A stretch of DNA of 64,000 bases from Thermanaerosceptrum fracticalcis (GCF_000746025.2 NZ_CP045798.1:730501-794500), one strand, 5' to 3'; shown: positions 54,188 to 62,552, numbered from the stretch's first letter. Notes: generated from the letters alone by a model not told the origin. Program-made: numbers and translations.

Positions 54188-54365
54188 AGCTATCCCTCCC
54201 ATGTTTTAATCCAACAAAGTTCTTTAGCTATAGAATGACCGAAAACACAAAGGGTTATAAGTAAATCGTCCATCTAAAAATTTTTAAATTTAAGGGACTG
54301 GAGAATGTGTACATATTCTAAGAGTTTATCACACCACATATATAACTAAAAAAGGAGGGATGACT

Positions 54366-54614
54366 ATGGTTTTAATTACGATAACCAGGTGGAAAAGAAA
54401 ACTTTTGGCCTTACTGGTATGTGTGTGTTTGTTAGTAGGCTTGGGACTGGGTTTGAACTGGTATTTGACTCCCAAGGATAATGCCACCGTAGCTCCTTCC
54501 GATAACCTGCAGAAGGATGTAACCACACAACCGGTAAAGGTACAAGGCCAACCAGCTAATTCCAACTCCCCGACTAAAAATGCTAATCCGGCTACCACAG
54601 TCCCCAAGAAGTAA
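54366..54614 (+). CDS. Small membrane-anchored protein with Pro/Asn/Thr-rich tail
   Basis: 82 residues, not recognised. A short basic start (MVLITITRWKRKL) leads into one membrane helix (LLALLVCVCLLVGLGLGLNW) and an extracytoplasmic low-complexity tail rich in Pro, Asn, Thr and Lys, without a lipobox. AAAGGAGGG (54351-54359) favours ATG 54366 over ATG 54360. It lies just before xerD. Could be a spore or envelope protein; no function can be assigned. Confidence 0.65.
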   Translation: MVLITITRWKRKLLALLVCVCLLVGLGLGLNWYLTPKDNATVAPSDNLQKDVTTQPVKVQGQPANSNSPTKNANPATTVPKK

Positions 54615-54681
54615 AGAGGAAATTACTCTCTTTTGTGGAAATGGTAATATATATTTTCTACAAAAGGGAGGCATTTCTTGC

Positions 54682-55569
54682 ATGGACAAGCTTTTGGCCG
54701 AATTTATAGAGTATCTTCAGGTGGAGAAAGGGCTTTCCCGCAATACACTGGACTCCTATAAAAGAGATGTGACCAAATTTCTCATGTACCTGCAAAATAC
54801 GAAAAAAGTAAAAATAGAGGAAATCGACAAAGATTTACTGGCTGGTTACGTTTTTTATCTTAAAAAAAGCACGTTCTCGCCGGCTACAGTAGCCAGGGGA
54901 ATTTCGTCTCTCAAAGGTTTTTTTCGCTTTTTATGCCTTGAGAAATACCTGGAGGCAGACCCCAGCATTCACTTGGATGCCCCCAAACTGACCGAGAAAC
55001 TGCCCAAGGTGTTGACGGTGGAAGAGGTAGACAAGCTTTTAGCGGGGCCCCGGGGTTCAGACCCGGGAAATTTAAGAGACAAGACCATGTTAGAAGTGAT
55101 GTATGCCACGGGCATGAGGGTTTCGGAGTTGACCGGTTTAGACCTCAATCATGTAGACGTTGATTTGGCCTTTGTACGCTGTGTCGGAAAAGGAAACAAA
55201 GAGAGGATTATTCCTATAGGTTCTTTGGCTGCCCACAGTCTTCAACAGTATCTAGAAAGAGCACGGCCCCTCCTGGTAAAAAAAACGGGAGAAAAAGCCC
55301 TGTTTCTCAATTATCACGGAAAGCGTATGACGAGGCAGAGCTTTTGGAAAATTATAAAGAAGTATGCTGTGGCAGTTGGCATCAATAAAGAAATTTCGCC
55401 CCATACCTTGCGGCATTCCTTTGCTACCCATCTCTTAATCAATGGGGCTGACCTAAGATCTGTCCAGGAATTACTGGGGCATGCCGATATCTCTACTACA
55501 CAGATTTACACCCACCTAACGAAAAGTAAGCTTAAAGAAGTATACAACAAAACTCATCCGCGGGCATAA
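54682..55569 (+). CDS. xerD: Tyrosine recombinase XerD
   Basis: 295 residues. N-terminal SAM-like domain (EFIEYLQVEKGLSRNTLDSY) and the catalytic domain with R (TGMRVSELTG), K, H-x-x-R (HTLRHSFATHLL), H (LLGHADISTTQIY) and nucleophile Tyr in QIYTHL. Resolves chromosome dimers at dif with XerC or alone. Its position before deoB is standard in Firmicutes, so it is the housekeeping enzyme, not an integrase. ATG 54682 with GGGAGG. Confidence 0.95.
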   Translation: MDKLLAEFIEYLQVEKGLSRNTLDSYKRDVTKFLMYLQNTKKVKIEEIDKDLLAGYVFYLKKSTFSPATVARGISSLKGFFRFLCLEKYLEADPSIHLDAPKLTEKLPKVLTVEEVDKLLAGPRGSDPGNLRDKTMLEVMYATGMRVSELTGLDLNHVDVDLAFVRCVGKGNKERIIPIGSLAAHSLQQYLERARPLLVKKTGEKALFLNYHGKRMTRQSFWKIIKKYAVAVGINKEISPHTLRHSFATHLLINGADLRSVQELLGHADISTTQIYTHLTKSKLKEVYNKTHPRA

Positions 55570-55595
55570 CCAGCAGAAGAAAGAAAATATTTATT

Positions 55596-55797
55596 AAGGT
55601 TTGCCACCACGTATCCCGATCTTCGCATAGAACAGACTAAGGCTCGTTTCGGGAAAAATCAGCCCACCCTCAACAGTCCATCCGTGGACTGGCTTCGGGT
55701 TGGGTCTGACCTCCTGTCAGCCCATCTGATTTTTCTACCTCACTTCGCCAAGTCTGTTTAGCTATGCTCCGATAGGGAACGTTTGTGGTAAAACCTT
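55596..55797. repeat. 202-bp branched palindromic element
   Basis: The ends AAGGTTT (55597 region) and AAAACCTT (55790-55797) and successive inner blocks pair in order: CGCATAG with CTATGCT, AACAGACT (55631-55638) with AGTCTGTTT (55751-55759), AAAAATCAG (55654-55662) with CTGATTTTT (55727-55735). Inside, two hairpins branch off: AGTCCA/TGGACT (55675-55690) with flanking CCCACCCTCAAC pairing to GGTTGGG, and CTGAC/GTCAG (55706-55720). The shape could be a MITE or a structured RNA. Confidence 0.65.
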
Positions 55798-55859
55798 CAT
55801 TCTGATTGATAATTTAGGATAGCTCCTAGTTACTAGTGGCTTTCAGCGGAATTCTGAAA

Positions 55860-55876
55860 TCGGAAGTCGGAAAGCG
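55860..55876 (+). repeat. Modular intergenic repeat, copy D (short)
   Basis: TCGGAAGTCGGAAAGCG here matches the last block of copies A, B and C (TCGGATATCGGAAAGCG and TCGGATGTCGGAAAGCG). Only this block is clear; the preceding TACTAGTGGCTTTCAGC may be a decayed remnant. Confidence 0.55.
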
Positions 55877-55926
55877 CAAAGGAGAAAAGGGGCGGGAATG
55901 TCCCCAACTTAAAGGAGGATAAGCAC

Positions 55927-57111
55927 ATGACAAAAACAATGTTGATCGTTATGGATAGTGTAGGTATCGGTGCTTTACCCGATGCCCATTTGTATGGCGA
56001 TGAGGGTAGTAATACCCTGGTACATATAGCGGAAGCCGTTAAAGGTTTAAAACTGCCGAATTTGGCCCGTTTAGGTTTAGGCAAAATCACGGACATACCG
56101 GGGGTACCGGGAGATGTTATGGCGTTAGGCGGGTATGGACGTATGGCCGAACTATCCAAAGGGAAAGACACCACCACAGGTCACTGGGAATTAAGCGGCA
56201 TCTTGACCCGCGACCCGATGCCAACCTTTCCCCAGGGATTTCCCCCCGAAATTATCACAGCCTTTGAAAAACTTATCAAGCGCAAAGTGTTGGGCAATAA
56301 AGTGGCTTCCGGTACCGAAATCATTAAAGAACTGGGCGAAGAGCACATGAGGACAGGATTTCCCATCGTTTATACCTCCGCGGACAGTGTGTTTCAAATC
56401 GCAGCCCATGAAGAAGTCATTCCTCTTCCTGAACTTTACGAGATGTGTAAAAAAGCAAGAAGCTTATTAACCGGTCCCTGGGCGGTAGGGCGGGTGATTG
56501 CCCGTCCCTTTGCAGGAAGACCGGGGGATTTTACCAGAACGGCGAACAGGCACGACTATTCCCTGTTGCCCCCTGAACCTACTGTTTTGGATGCCCTGAA
56601 AAGTAAAGGGGAAGAAGTTATCGCCGTAGGTAAAATATATGATATTTTTGCCGGGCAGGGCCTTACCCGGAGTTTCCCCACCAAGAGTAATAATGAGGGG
56701 ATGGAAAAAACCTTGGAACTGTGGGGACAGCTCAAAAGTGGTTTGATTTTCACCAATTTGGTTGAATTTGATGCTACCTACGGGCACCGTAATAACCCTG
56801 TGGGATATGCTAAAGCCCTGGAAGAGATGGATGCCCAGTTAAAGGATGTCATAGAGGCTGTAGCAGAGGACGGCTGGTTATTCATCACTGCGGACCACGG
56901 CAATGATCCTACCACTGCCAGTACAGACCACAGCCGGGAATATGTTCCCCTGCTGGTTTATGGTAAAGGGGTAAAAAGAGATGTAAATTTAGGGACGCGC
57001 AGAACATTTGCGGATGTAGCCGCCACCCTGTCAGAACTCTATCACCTGGATTATACCTGTGTGGGAGAGAGTTTTCTCCCTGAGCTTCTTCATGGCAATG
57101 AACAAAAATAA
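55927..57111 (+). CDS. deoB: Phosphopentomutase
   Basis: 394 residues of the alkaline phosphatase superfamily. Interconverts ribose/deoxyribose 1- and 5-phosphates in nucleoside salvage. Metal sites: [25 protein letters not shown] (with the phospho-threonine), [20 protein letters not shown] (shortened: ADHGNDPT) and the C-terminal [11 protein letters not shown]. It pairs with pdp 24 bases downstream. Confidence 0.97.
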   Translation: MTKTMLIVMDSVGIGALPDAHLYGDEGSNTLVHIAEAVKGLKLPNLARLGLGKITDIPGVPGDVMALGGYGRMAELSKGKDTTTGHWELSGILTRDPMPTFPQGFPPEIITAFEKLIKRKVLGNKVASGTEIIKELGEEHMRTGFPIVYTSADSVFQIAAHEEVIPLPELYEMCKKARSLLTGPWAVGRVIARPFAGRPGDFTRTANRHDYSLLPPEPTVLDALKSKGEEVIAVGKIYDIFAGQGLTRSFPTKSNNEGMEKTLELWGQLKSGLIFTNLVEFDATYGHRNNPVGYAKALEEMDAQLKDVIEAVAEDGWLFITADHGNDPTTASTDHSREYVPLLVYGKGVKRDVNLGTRRTFADVAATLSELYHLDYTCVGESFLPELLHGNEQK

Positions 57112-57135
57112 GGATTATGAGGAAAGGAGCCTCCT

Positions 57136-58473
57136 ATGAGAACAACAGACTTGATTATTAAGAAGCGTAACGGTTATAGCCTCACCAAAGAAGAAATAGA
57201 ATTTTTAGTGCATAATTTTACTCAAGGCAACATTCCAGATTATCAAATGGCAGCATTTTGTATGGCCGTCTATTTTCGTGGCATGGATATGGAAGAAACA
57301 ACCAATCTTACTTTAGCCATGGTAAATTCAGGTGAAACCATTGACCTTACCGCCATAAAGGGGACTATTGTGGACAAACACAGTACCGGAGGAGTGGCTG
57401 ACACAACAACACTGGTGCTGGCCCCTCTGGTAGCGGCTGCCGGTGTACCCGTAGCTAAAATGTCGGGGCGTGGTTTGGGTCATACAGGCGGTACCATCGA
57501 TAAGTTGGAGAGTATCCCCGGTTTTCATACTATACTCAGTAAAGAGGCCTTTATCGAGCAGGTCAATAAAATCGGCGTAGCTGTGGTCGGTCAGAGCGGC
57601 GCCTTAGTTCCGGCTGATAAAAAGATATATGCTTTACGTGATGTTACAGGCACTGTAGATTCCATACCACTAATTGCCAGCAGCATTATGAGTAAAAAAA
57701 TCGCTGCCGGTGCACAGGCCATCGTGCTGGATGTAAAAACCGGCAGCGGAGCTTTTATGAAAGACACGGAAGAAGCTTTTAGGTTAGCAGAGACAATGGT
57801 AGGAATTGGTACCAGAGCGGGTAGGGAAACAGTAGCCATTATTTCAGATATGAATGAACCATTAGGCTCGGCCATAGGCAATGCCCTGGAGGTCCAAGAG
57901 GCCATTGAAGTATTACAGGGAAAAGTGAGCGGCCCTTTACGGGAGTTATCCCTGGGGCTCGGTTCCTATATGATCTTAGCTGCAGGAAAAGCAAAAGATT
58001 TTGCTGAAGCAAAAGGCATACTTACCGGGCTGCTTGAGGAGAGAAGGGCTCTTGCTAAAATGAAAGAACTTATAGAAGCCCAGCACGGCAATCCGGAAGT
58101 ATTGGAAAACTTAACTTTATTACCCCAAGCACGGGGCAAATTGATTGTAAAAGCGTGGGCTGAAGGATATCTGGCCGAAATTGACGCACAGGCCCTTGGT
58201 TTAGCGGCCATGGTTTTAGGGGCAGGAAGGGAAACGAAAGATGCTGCCATTGATCTGGCTGTTGGTTTAAAAGTTCATGGTCGAAGAGGGGATTATTTTA
58301 AACTGGACCAGCCTTTGCTAACTCTCTACTATAATGAAGAAAAAAGAATGGCTGAAGCCATGAAATATGTACGGGAAGCATTTACATTTTCTCCTTCCAA
58401 AGTTGAGAAAAACCCCCTCATCTATGGTGTGGTGACGAAGAAGGGACGTGAATCATACAATGGGCTACTTTAG
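57136..58473 (+). CDS. pdp: Pyrimidine-nucleoside phosphorylase
   Basis: 445 residues. Cleaves uridine/thymidine to base and (deoxy)ribose 1-phosphate, which DeoB then uses. Family signature KMSGRGLGHTGGTIDKLESI; phosphate and K+ site KHSTGGVADTTTLVLAP; catalytic Lys in VDKHS and KTGSGAFM. The DeoB-Pdp salvage pair between xerD and dacF is typical of this genome region. AAAGGAGCC precedes the ATG. The last codons overlap the end of the 40-residue gene on the other strand. Confidence 0.95.
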   Translation: MRTTDLIIKKRNGYSLTKEEIEFLVHNFTQGNIPDYQMAAFCMAVYFRGMDMEETTNLTLAMVNSGETIDLTAIKGTIVDKHSTGGVADTTTLVLAPLVAAAGVPVAKMSGRGLGHTGGTIDKLESIPGFHTILSKEAFIEQVNKIGVAVVGQSGALVPADKKIYALRDVTGTVDSIPLIASSIMSKKIAAGAQAIVLDVKTGSGAFMKDTEEAFRLAETMVGIGTRAGRETVAIISDMNEPLGSAIGNALEVQEAIEVLQGKVSGPLRELSLGLGSYMILAAGKAKDFAEAKGILTGLLEERRALAKMKELIEAQHGNPEVLENLTLLPQARGKLIVKAWAEGYLAEIDAQALGLAAMVLGAGRETKDAAIDLAVGLKVHGRRGDYFKLDQPLLTLYYNEEKRMAEAMKYVREAFTFSPSKVEKNPLIYGVVTKKGRESYNGLL

Positions 58474-58587
58474 TTGCTGTTGTTGTCTAACTAACTTTAT
58501 TATTGCCAGGAGTATGTGGGTTACGAAGAGATAAACCAGGCTGGCACTTATTATCAATAATAAAAAAAATGCAATAGCCTTTTCCAT
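58465..58587 (-). CDS. Unlisted 40-residue single-span membrane protein
   Basis: A 41-codon frame, ATG 58587 to TAG 58465, preceded on the minus strand by GGAGGTGA with a four-base spacer, an optimal ribosome binding site. The product begins MEKAIAFFLLLIISASLVYL, has one long hydrophobic helix (about residues 4-32) and a short KLVRQQQQLK tail. It overlaps the last three codons of pdp tail to tail. No known family recognised. Placed next to dacF and the spoIIA operon; a sporulation link is only a guess. Confidence 0.6.
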   Translation of the reverse strand: MEKAIAFFLLLIISASLVYLFVTHILLAIIKLVRQQQQLK

Positions 58588-58645
58588 ATTGTCACCTCCT
58601 GCTCATAGTTTTACCTCGTTGCTCCGTACTATGTAATATGTTTTT

Positions 58646-58676
58646 ACATACTTCTTTAGCATCGGGGGGAAAACTA
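58646..58676 (+). promoter_or_regulatory. Sigma-F promoter of dacF
   Basis: The -10 GGGAAAACTA (58667-58676) fits the sigma-F consensus GGNRANANTW at every position; ACATA (58646-58650) lies 16 bases upstream and fits GYWTA except its first base. dacF is a known sigma-F gene in B. subtilis. Confidence 0.7.
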
Positions 58677-58704
58677 GAACTAGTTTGCTAGGAGGTGCAG
58701 AAAC

Positions 58705-59862
58705 ATGTCAAAAAAATTGAAAAATATTTATGCCACCCTTGTGGTAATCTTATTAATTATGTTCCTTGCTCCCCAACAAGTATTGGGTGTAGAATTACCT
58801 GTTAAAGCGGAATCAGCCATTCTCATAGACGCCCATTCCGGAAAAATTCTCTACGAGAAAGATCCTCATAAAACCTTACCTCCCGCCAGTGTCACCAAGC
58901 TCATGACCCTTGTCCTGGCCATGGAGGCCATTAAAGAAGGGAAGGCCAGCATGAATGATGAGGTTATCGCCAGTCCCAATGCGGCCTCCTATGGAGGATC
59001 CCAGATTTACCTGGCACCGGGAGAAAAACTTACCCTCAAAGAACTACTGTTAGGGATTGCCCTGGCTTCGGGGAATGATGCCAGTGTAGCAGTTGCCGAA
59101 CATATTGCCGGTACTCATGAAGCTTTTGTGGATATGATGAATAAAAAAGCCGCGGAACTAGGTTTGAAAAATACCCATTTTGTCAACTGCAATGGTCTCC
59201 ACGATCCCAACCATTATACTTCTGCCTACGACCTGGCCCAAATTGCTTTATATGCCTTAAGGTATCCGGAATTAAGAGAACTTTGTTCAGTAAAACATTA
59301 CCGTATTCGTGAGGGTACGGACCGGCCTTTTCAGTATGATAACAAAAACAAACTCCTCTGGCAGTATCCGGGCACTGATGGCTTTAAAACCGGCTGGACC
59401 AATGATGCTAAGTATTGCCTGGCGGCTACCGTGGAGAGGAATGGTTTAAGGTTTGTCTCTGTCGTAATGGGATCACCGGAAAAAAGCGGGCATTTTGCCG
59501 ATACTAAAATCTTGTGGAACTGGGGGTACTCCCAATATACCTTTAAACAGTTTCATAAAGAAAACGAAATTATCACCCAGGTAAAGGTCGGTAAAGGCCA
59601 GGTGGACTCGGTAGCAGCTATCCCCGAGAAAAAAGTGGGGATAACCTTGCCTAAAGGTCAGGACAAAAATTTGACCACGCAAGTAACGGCTGTTCCCATC
59701 CTTAATGCCCCCGTTAAAGCCGGTCAAGTTGTGGGACATATTTCCATCCTTAAAGATGGTGAGATCATAGAGCGAGTGAATTTAGTAGCGAAAGATAGTG
59801 TGGACAAAGGCTCCTGGTGGCGAGAATTCAGCAAAGTCGTACGGGGAGTAGTTACCGGTTAA
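58705..59862 (+). CDS. dacF: D-alanyl-D-alanine carboxypeptidase DacF
   Basis: 385 residues. Signal peptide (about residues 1-27, LVVILLIMFLAPQQVLGV), penicillin-binding motifs SVTK (catalytic Ser), SGN (ASGNDAS) and KTG (GFKTGWTND), then a C-terminal PBP5-like domain. Trims pentapeptides in the forming spore wall. Its place immediately before spoIIAA and its sigma-F promoter identify it as DacF rather than the vegetative DacA. AGGAGGTG precedes the ATG; a terminator follows. Confidence 0.95.
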   Translation: MSKKLKNIYATLVVILLIMFLAPQQVLGVELPVKAESAILIDAHSGKILYEKDPHKTLPPASVTKLMTLVLAMEAIKEGKASMNDEVIASPNAASYGGSQIYLAPGEKLTLKELLLGIALASGNDASVAVAEHIAGTHEAFVDMMNKKAAELGLKNTHFVNCNGLHDPNHYTSAYDLAQIALYALRYPELRELCSVKHYRIREGTDRPFQYDNKNKLLWQYPGTDGFKTGWTNDAKYCLAATVERNGLRFVSVVMGSPEKSGHFADTKILWNWGYSQYTFKQFHKENEIITQVKVGKGQVDSVAAIPEKKVGITLPKGQDKNLTTQVTAVPILNAPVKAGQVVGHISILKDGEIIERVNLVAKDSVDKGSWWREFSKVVRGVVTG

Positions 59863-59888
59863 ATGGTTAAATAAGCTTAATGGTGAAT

Positions 59889-59926
59889 AAAGGCGAACCC
59901 AAATTTGCTTGGGAGCGCCTTTTTAT
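59889..59926 (+). terminator. Terminator between dacF and spoIIAA
   Basis: AAAGGCG (59889-59895) / CGCCTTT (59916-59922) with inner pairing CCCA/TGGG, then a TTTTATAT tail. In many Firmicutes dacF reads through into spoIIA; here this hairpin and a new promoter separate them. Confidence 0.85.
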
Positions 59927-59955
59927 ATGTTTATAAAAACAATTTCCAGATATTA

Positions 59956-59982
59956 GCAGGAATTTGCCTGTTTTTGGAGAAT
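59956..59982 (+). promoter_or_regulatory. Sigma-H promoter of the spoIIA operon
   Basis: GCAGGAATT (59956-59964) and GGAGAAT (59976-59982), 11 bases apart, match RNAGGAWWW-N11/12-RNNGAAT at every defined position. This is the expected promoter for spoIIAA-spoIIAB-sigF. No clear Spo0A box was found next to it. Confidence 0.8.
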
Positions 59983-60015
59983 ACCTATCCATAAAGTGGA
60001 CAAGGAGGTAAAGAC

Positions 60016-60375
60016 ATGTCATTCATTTTTAACAGCAAAAACAGAACATTGCTTGTTAAAATTACCGGGGAATTGGATCTGGTAACAGCAAAGGAATTCC
60101 GGGAAAGGCTGGATAAAGCCATAGATGAAATGTTTACGAAAAATCTTTTCCTGGATTTGACACGGGTAAGCTTTATAGATAGTTCGGGTTTGGGTGTGAT
60201 TTTGGGAAGGTACCGTAAAATACAGGAAAAGCGGGGAATCATGATTATTTACGGTATGAACACTAACATCAAAAGAATATTGGAACTATCAGGAATCCTC
60301 TCGATTATTCCTGCTTTTAACAGCGAAAATGAAGCATGGACTTATTTGGAGAGAAAGTCACTTAAGGAGGCATAA
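60016..60375 (+). CDS. spoIIAA: Anti-sigma factor antagonist SpoIIAA
   Basis: 119 residues, STAS fold. Releases sigma-F from SpoIIAB when unphosphorylated. The phosphorylation site is Ser57 in IDSSGLGVILGRY. AAGGAGGT precedes ATG 60016. First gene of the three-gene operon with spoIIAB and sigF. Confidence 0.97.
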   Translation: MSFIFNSKNRTLLVKITGELDLVTAKEFRERLDKAIDEMFTKNLFLDLTRVSFIDSSGLGVILGRYRKIQEKRGIMIIYGMNTNIKRILELSGILSIIPAFNSENEAWTYLERKSLKEA

Positions 60376-60377
60376 AA

Positions 60378-60830
60378 ATGGATAAAATAGTAAGAAACCA
60401 AATAAAATTAGAATTTATCAGTATACCGGAAAATGTGGGGCTGGCCAGGATTACCATAGCTGCTTTAGCCTCGCAGCTTGATTTAACCTTAAATGACCTG
60501 GAAGAAATTAAGGTAGCCACTTCGGAGGCTGTATCCAATGCCATTATCCACGGTTACCGGAATAAGCCTGCGGGTATTGTTAAACTGATTGGTTCTCTTT
60601 ATGAAGACTCCATCGTTATAGAGGTAATTGACGAGGGAGTAGGTATAGCTGATATTCCGCAAGCAATGCAGCCAGCCTTCACCACTGATCCCGAGCGTAT
60701 GGGCCTTGGCTTTGTGTTTATGCAGTCATTTATGGATGAAGTTAAAGTAGAGTCGGAAATCAATAACGGTACCAGAGTAATACTTACCAAAAAGCTAGAA
60801 GGTGCCGGAATTCAAAAGGCCGTCTCATAA
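60378..60830 (+). CDS. spoIIAB: Anti-sigma F factor SpoIIAB
   Basis: 150 residues, GHKL serine kinase. N box TSEAVSNAIIHGYRN, G1 box DEGVGIADI and G2 box RMGLGFVFM are present. Binds and holds sigma-F and phosphorylates SpoIIAA. Two bases after spoIIAA with AAGGAGG inside the preceding gene's end. Confidence 0.97.
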   Translation: MDKIVRNQIKLEFISIPENVGLARITIAALASQLDLTLNDLEEIKVATSEAVSNAIIHGYRNKPAGIVKLIGSLYEDSIVIEVIDEGVGIADIPQAMQPAFTTDPERMGLGFVFMQSFMDEVKVESEINNGTRVILTKKLEGAGIQKAVS

Positions 60831-60845
60831 GAGAGGGTAAAATTT

Positions 60846-61634
60846 ATGAATGTTAGATTATCAGAGATGAATTTGCCCCGTTTTCCCCTGTTAAACGATG
60901 ATGAGATGACGGATCTTTTAATCCGAGCCCAGGCGGGAGATCACCCCGCCAGGGAGAAGCTCATCAACTGTAATTTACGACTAGTCTTCAATCTCGTCCA
61001 GAGGTTTACCAACAGGGGTTACGAATTAGAGGATTTATTTCAGATTGGTACAATAGGTTTAATCAAAGCCATTGACAAGTTTAATCTTTCTTATAACGTA
61101 AAATTTTCCACCTATGCCGTTCCCATGATCATAGGTGAGATTCGTCGTTTTTTACGCGATGATAATCCCGTAAAGGTCAGCCGGTCCTTGAAGGAAAATG
61201 CCTATAAAATTAATAAAGCCAGGGATTCCCTGACCAAGGAATTAGGGCGGGAACCCAACTTACAAGAAATTTCGGAAGCGATAGACTTACCCGTAGAAGA
61301 AATAATTTCCAGTTTGGAAGCTGTCCAGCTGCCCACATCCATACACGAAACCCTTTACCAGGATGATGGGGACCCCATTTATGTACTGGACCAGCTGAGT
61401 AATGAAAAGGACGACGGGAACTGGTTTGACAGGATTGCCCTTAAAGAAATCTTGGAAAAGCTGCCTGACAAGGAGAAGGAAATCATCCTTTTAAGGTTTT
61501 ATCAAGATAAAACTCAAACAGAAGTGGCAGCTTTGGTAGGATTATCCCAGGTACAAGTATCCCGTATCGAAAGACAAGCCTTAAAAAAAATACGGCACTT
61601 GCTGCAAAGTGACGCCTTTCAAACAGGGTCTTAA
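60846..61634 (+). CDS. sigF: RNA polymerase sigma-F factor
   Basis: 262 residues, first forespore sigma factor. Region 2 (ELEDLFQIGTIGLIKAIDKF, KFSTYAVPMIIGEIRR), region 3 (NAYKINKARDSLTKELGREP) and region 4 (LPDKEKEIILLRFYQDKTQT, LVGLSQVQVSRIERQALKKI) are complete. Promoters upstream of dacF and possibly spoIVB and spoVAC fit the sigma-F/G class it would switch on. A terminator starts inside its last codons. Confidence 0.97.
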   Translation: MNVRLSEMNLPRFPLLNDDEMTDLLIRAQAGDHPAREKLINCNLRLVFNLVQRFTNRGYELEDLFQIGTIGLIKAIDKFNLSYNVKFSTYAVPMIIGEIRRFLRDDNPVKVSRSLKENAYKINKARDSLTKELGREPNLQEISEAIDLPVEEIISSLEAVQLPTSIHETLYQDDGDPIYVLDQLSNEKDDGNWFDRIALKEILEKLPDKEKEIILLRFYQDKTQTEVAALVGLSQVQVSRIERQALKKIRHLLQSDAFQTGS

Positions 61635-61653
61635 AGTAAGACTCTGTTTTTTT
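61623..61653 (+). terminator. Terminator of the spoIIA-sigF operon
   Basis: Stem ACAGGGTCTTA (61623-61633) / TAAGACTCTGT (61637-61647, one G-T pair) with a three-base loop and seven T. The left arm contains the end of the sigF coding sequence. Confidence 0.85.
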
Positions 61654-61703
61654 ACTAAAACAATAGAAACGCCTGTATTAATTCAAAAAAATTCAGAAAG
61701 TTT

Positions 61704-61718
61704 AGGTGCCTGGCACCT
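61704..61718. repeat. GTGCCTGGCAC palindrome
   Basis: AGGTGCC-T-GGCACCT, a perfect 15-base palindrome around one base, in the sigF-spoVAC spacer. The core is shared with the terminator at 36661-36677 (GTGCCAGGCAC is its reverse complement). No T-run, so not a terminator here. Confidence 0.6.
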
Positions 61719-61789
61719 CGACTAATTAACAATTTCTTAACAAAGTGGTTTTTGTTTTTGTCCTGTGCTACACGTTGTTTAGGAAGTAC

Positions 61790-61819
61790 GTATAACATCA
61801 CAGATTCGGATAAATAATA
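61790..61819 (+). promoter_or_regulatory. Possible sigma-G promoter of the spoVA operon
   Basis: GTATA (61790-61794), 18 bases, AATAATA (61813-61819), compared with GNATR-18-CATNNTA: all -35 positions match and one -10 position differs. spoVA is a sigma-G operon in B. subtilis. Confidence 0.45.
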
Positions 61820-61865
61820 AAGGTTGTCACTTATTGATTAATTTTAACGAAGGTAGGTTGATACA

Positions 61866-62543
61866 TTGACAGCAAAAGTTCTCGATGTGGAAAAAATTAA
61901 GGAACGGCTGGCCCAACGCCAGGAACTGATTAAGCGTTATCAAGAGCGGGGAGAAAACCTGGAAAAAAAACTGGAACAACAGTTGAACAAAGAATTACAG
62001 CAGGATCACCAAACTGTACTCTTCTTAGAAGCACAAAAAGAAAAGGATGACAGGGAGGAAATCATTAAACTCAAGAGCGAGATTGAACAGCAGCAGCAAG
62101 AACTCTTGAAAATAAAACAATTGAATTATCAGAGGATGGCTGTGCGAATGGCGCCTCCTATGACAGTATTGCGAAATGCTATCCTAGCCTTTGTCGTCGG
62201 TGGTTTAATTTGTGTGATTGGTCAGGTCATGTTTGCTTTATTTCAACAGGGAGGACTAGTGGAAAAAGAAGCCAGTACAGCTACGTCGGCGACTTTAGTC
62301 TTTTTCGGCGCTCTTTTTACCGGTTTAGGTCTTTATGATGAACTGGGGAAGTTTGCCGGCGCCGGTTCTATTATTCCGATTACGGGTTTTGCTAATTCTA
62401 TGGTGGCGCCAGCCCTGGAATTTAAAAGAGAGGGATTTGTCTATGGCGTAGGGGCACGACTCTTTACCATTGCCGGGCCGGTAATTACTTATGGTACGGT
62501 GGTGTCTATCTTTATTGGTCTTATATATTACTTTATAAAGTAG
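61866..62543 (+). CDS. spoVAC: Stage V sporulation protein AC with coiled-coil N-terminal extension
   Basis: 225 residues, about 75 more than usual SpoVAC. Residues from about 95 onward are SpoVAC: LRNAILAFVVGGLICVIGQV, GALFTGLGLYDELGKFAGAG, IPITGFANSMVAPALEFKRE, RLFTIAGPVITYGTVVS. The first 90 residues are charged and heptad-like (KIKERLAQRQELIKRYQERG ... EQQQQELLKIKQ), a long coiled coil not normally present. SpoVAC is part of the dipicolinic acid channel of the spore inner membrane. TTG 61866 follows AAGGTAGG; ATG 62136 would give the short form but has a weak binding site. Confidence 0.88.
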   Translation: MTAKVLDVEKIKERLAQRQELIKRYQERGENLEKKLEQQLNKELQQDHQTVLFLEAQKEKDDREEIIKLKSEIEQQQQELLKIKQLNYQRMAVRMAPPMTVLRNAILAFVVGGLICVIGQVMFALFQQGGLVEKEASTATSATLVFFGALFTGLGLYDELGKFAGAGSIIPITGFANSMVAPALEFKREGFVYGVGARLFTIAGPVITYGTVVSIFIGLIYYFIK

Positions 62544-62552
62544 GGATTAGAC

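Larger units (their letters stand above)
55570..55926. other. Gene-free stretch between xerD and deoB
   Basis: This 357-bp spacer has no supported coding frame. It holds a 202-bp long imperfect palindrome (55596-55797) and, near deoB, repeat copy D. The AAGGAGGA ribosome binding site of deoB is at 55912-55919. Confidence 0.8.
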
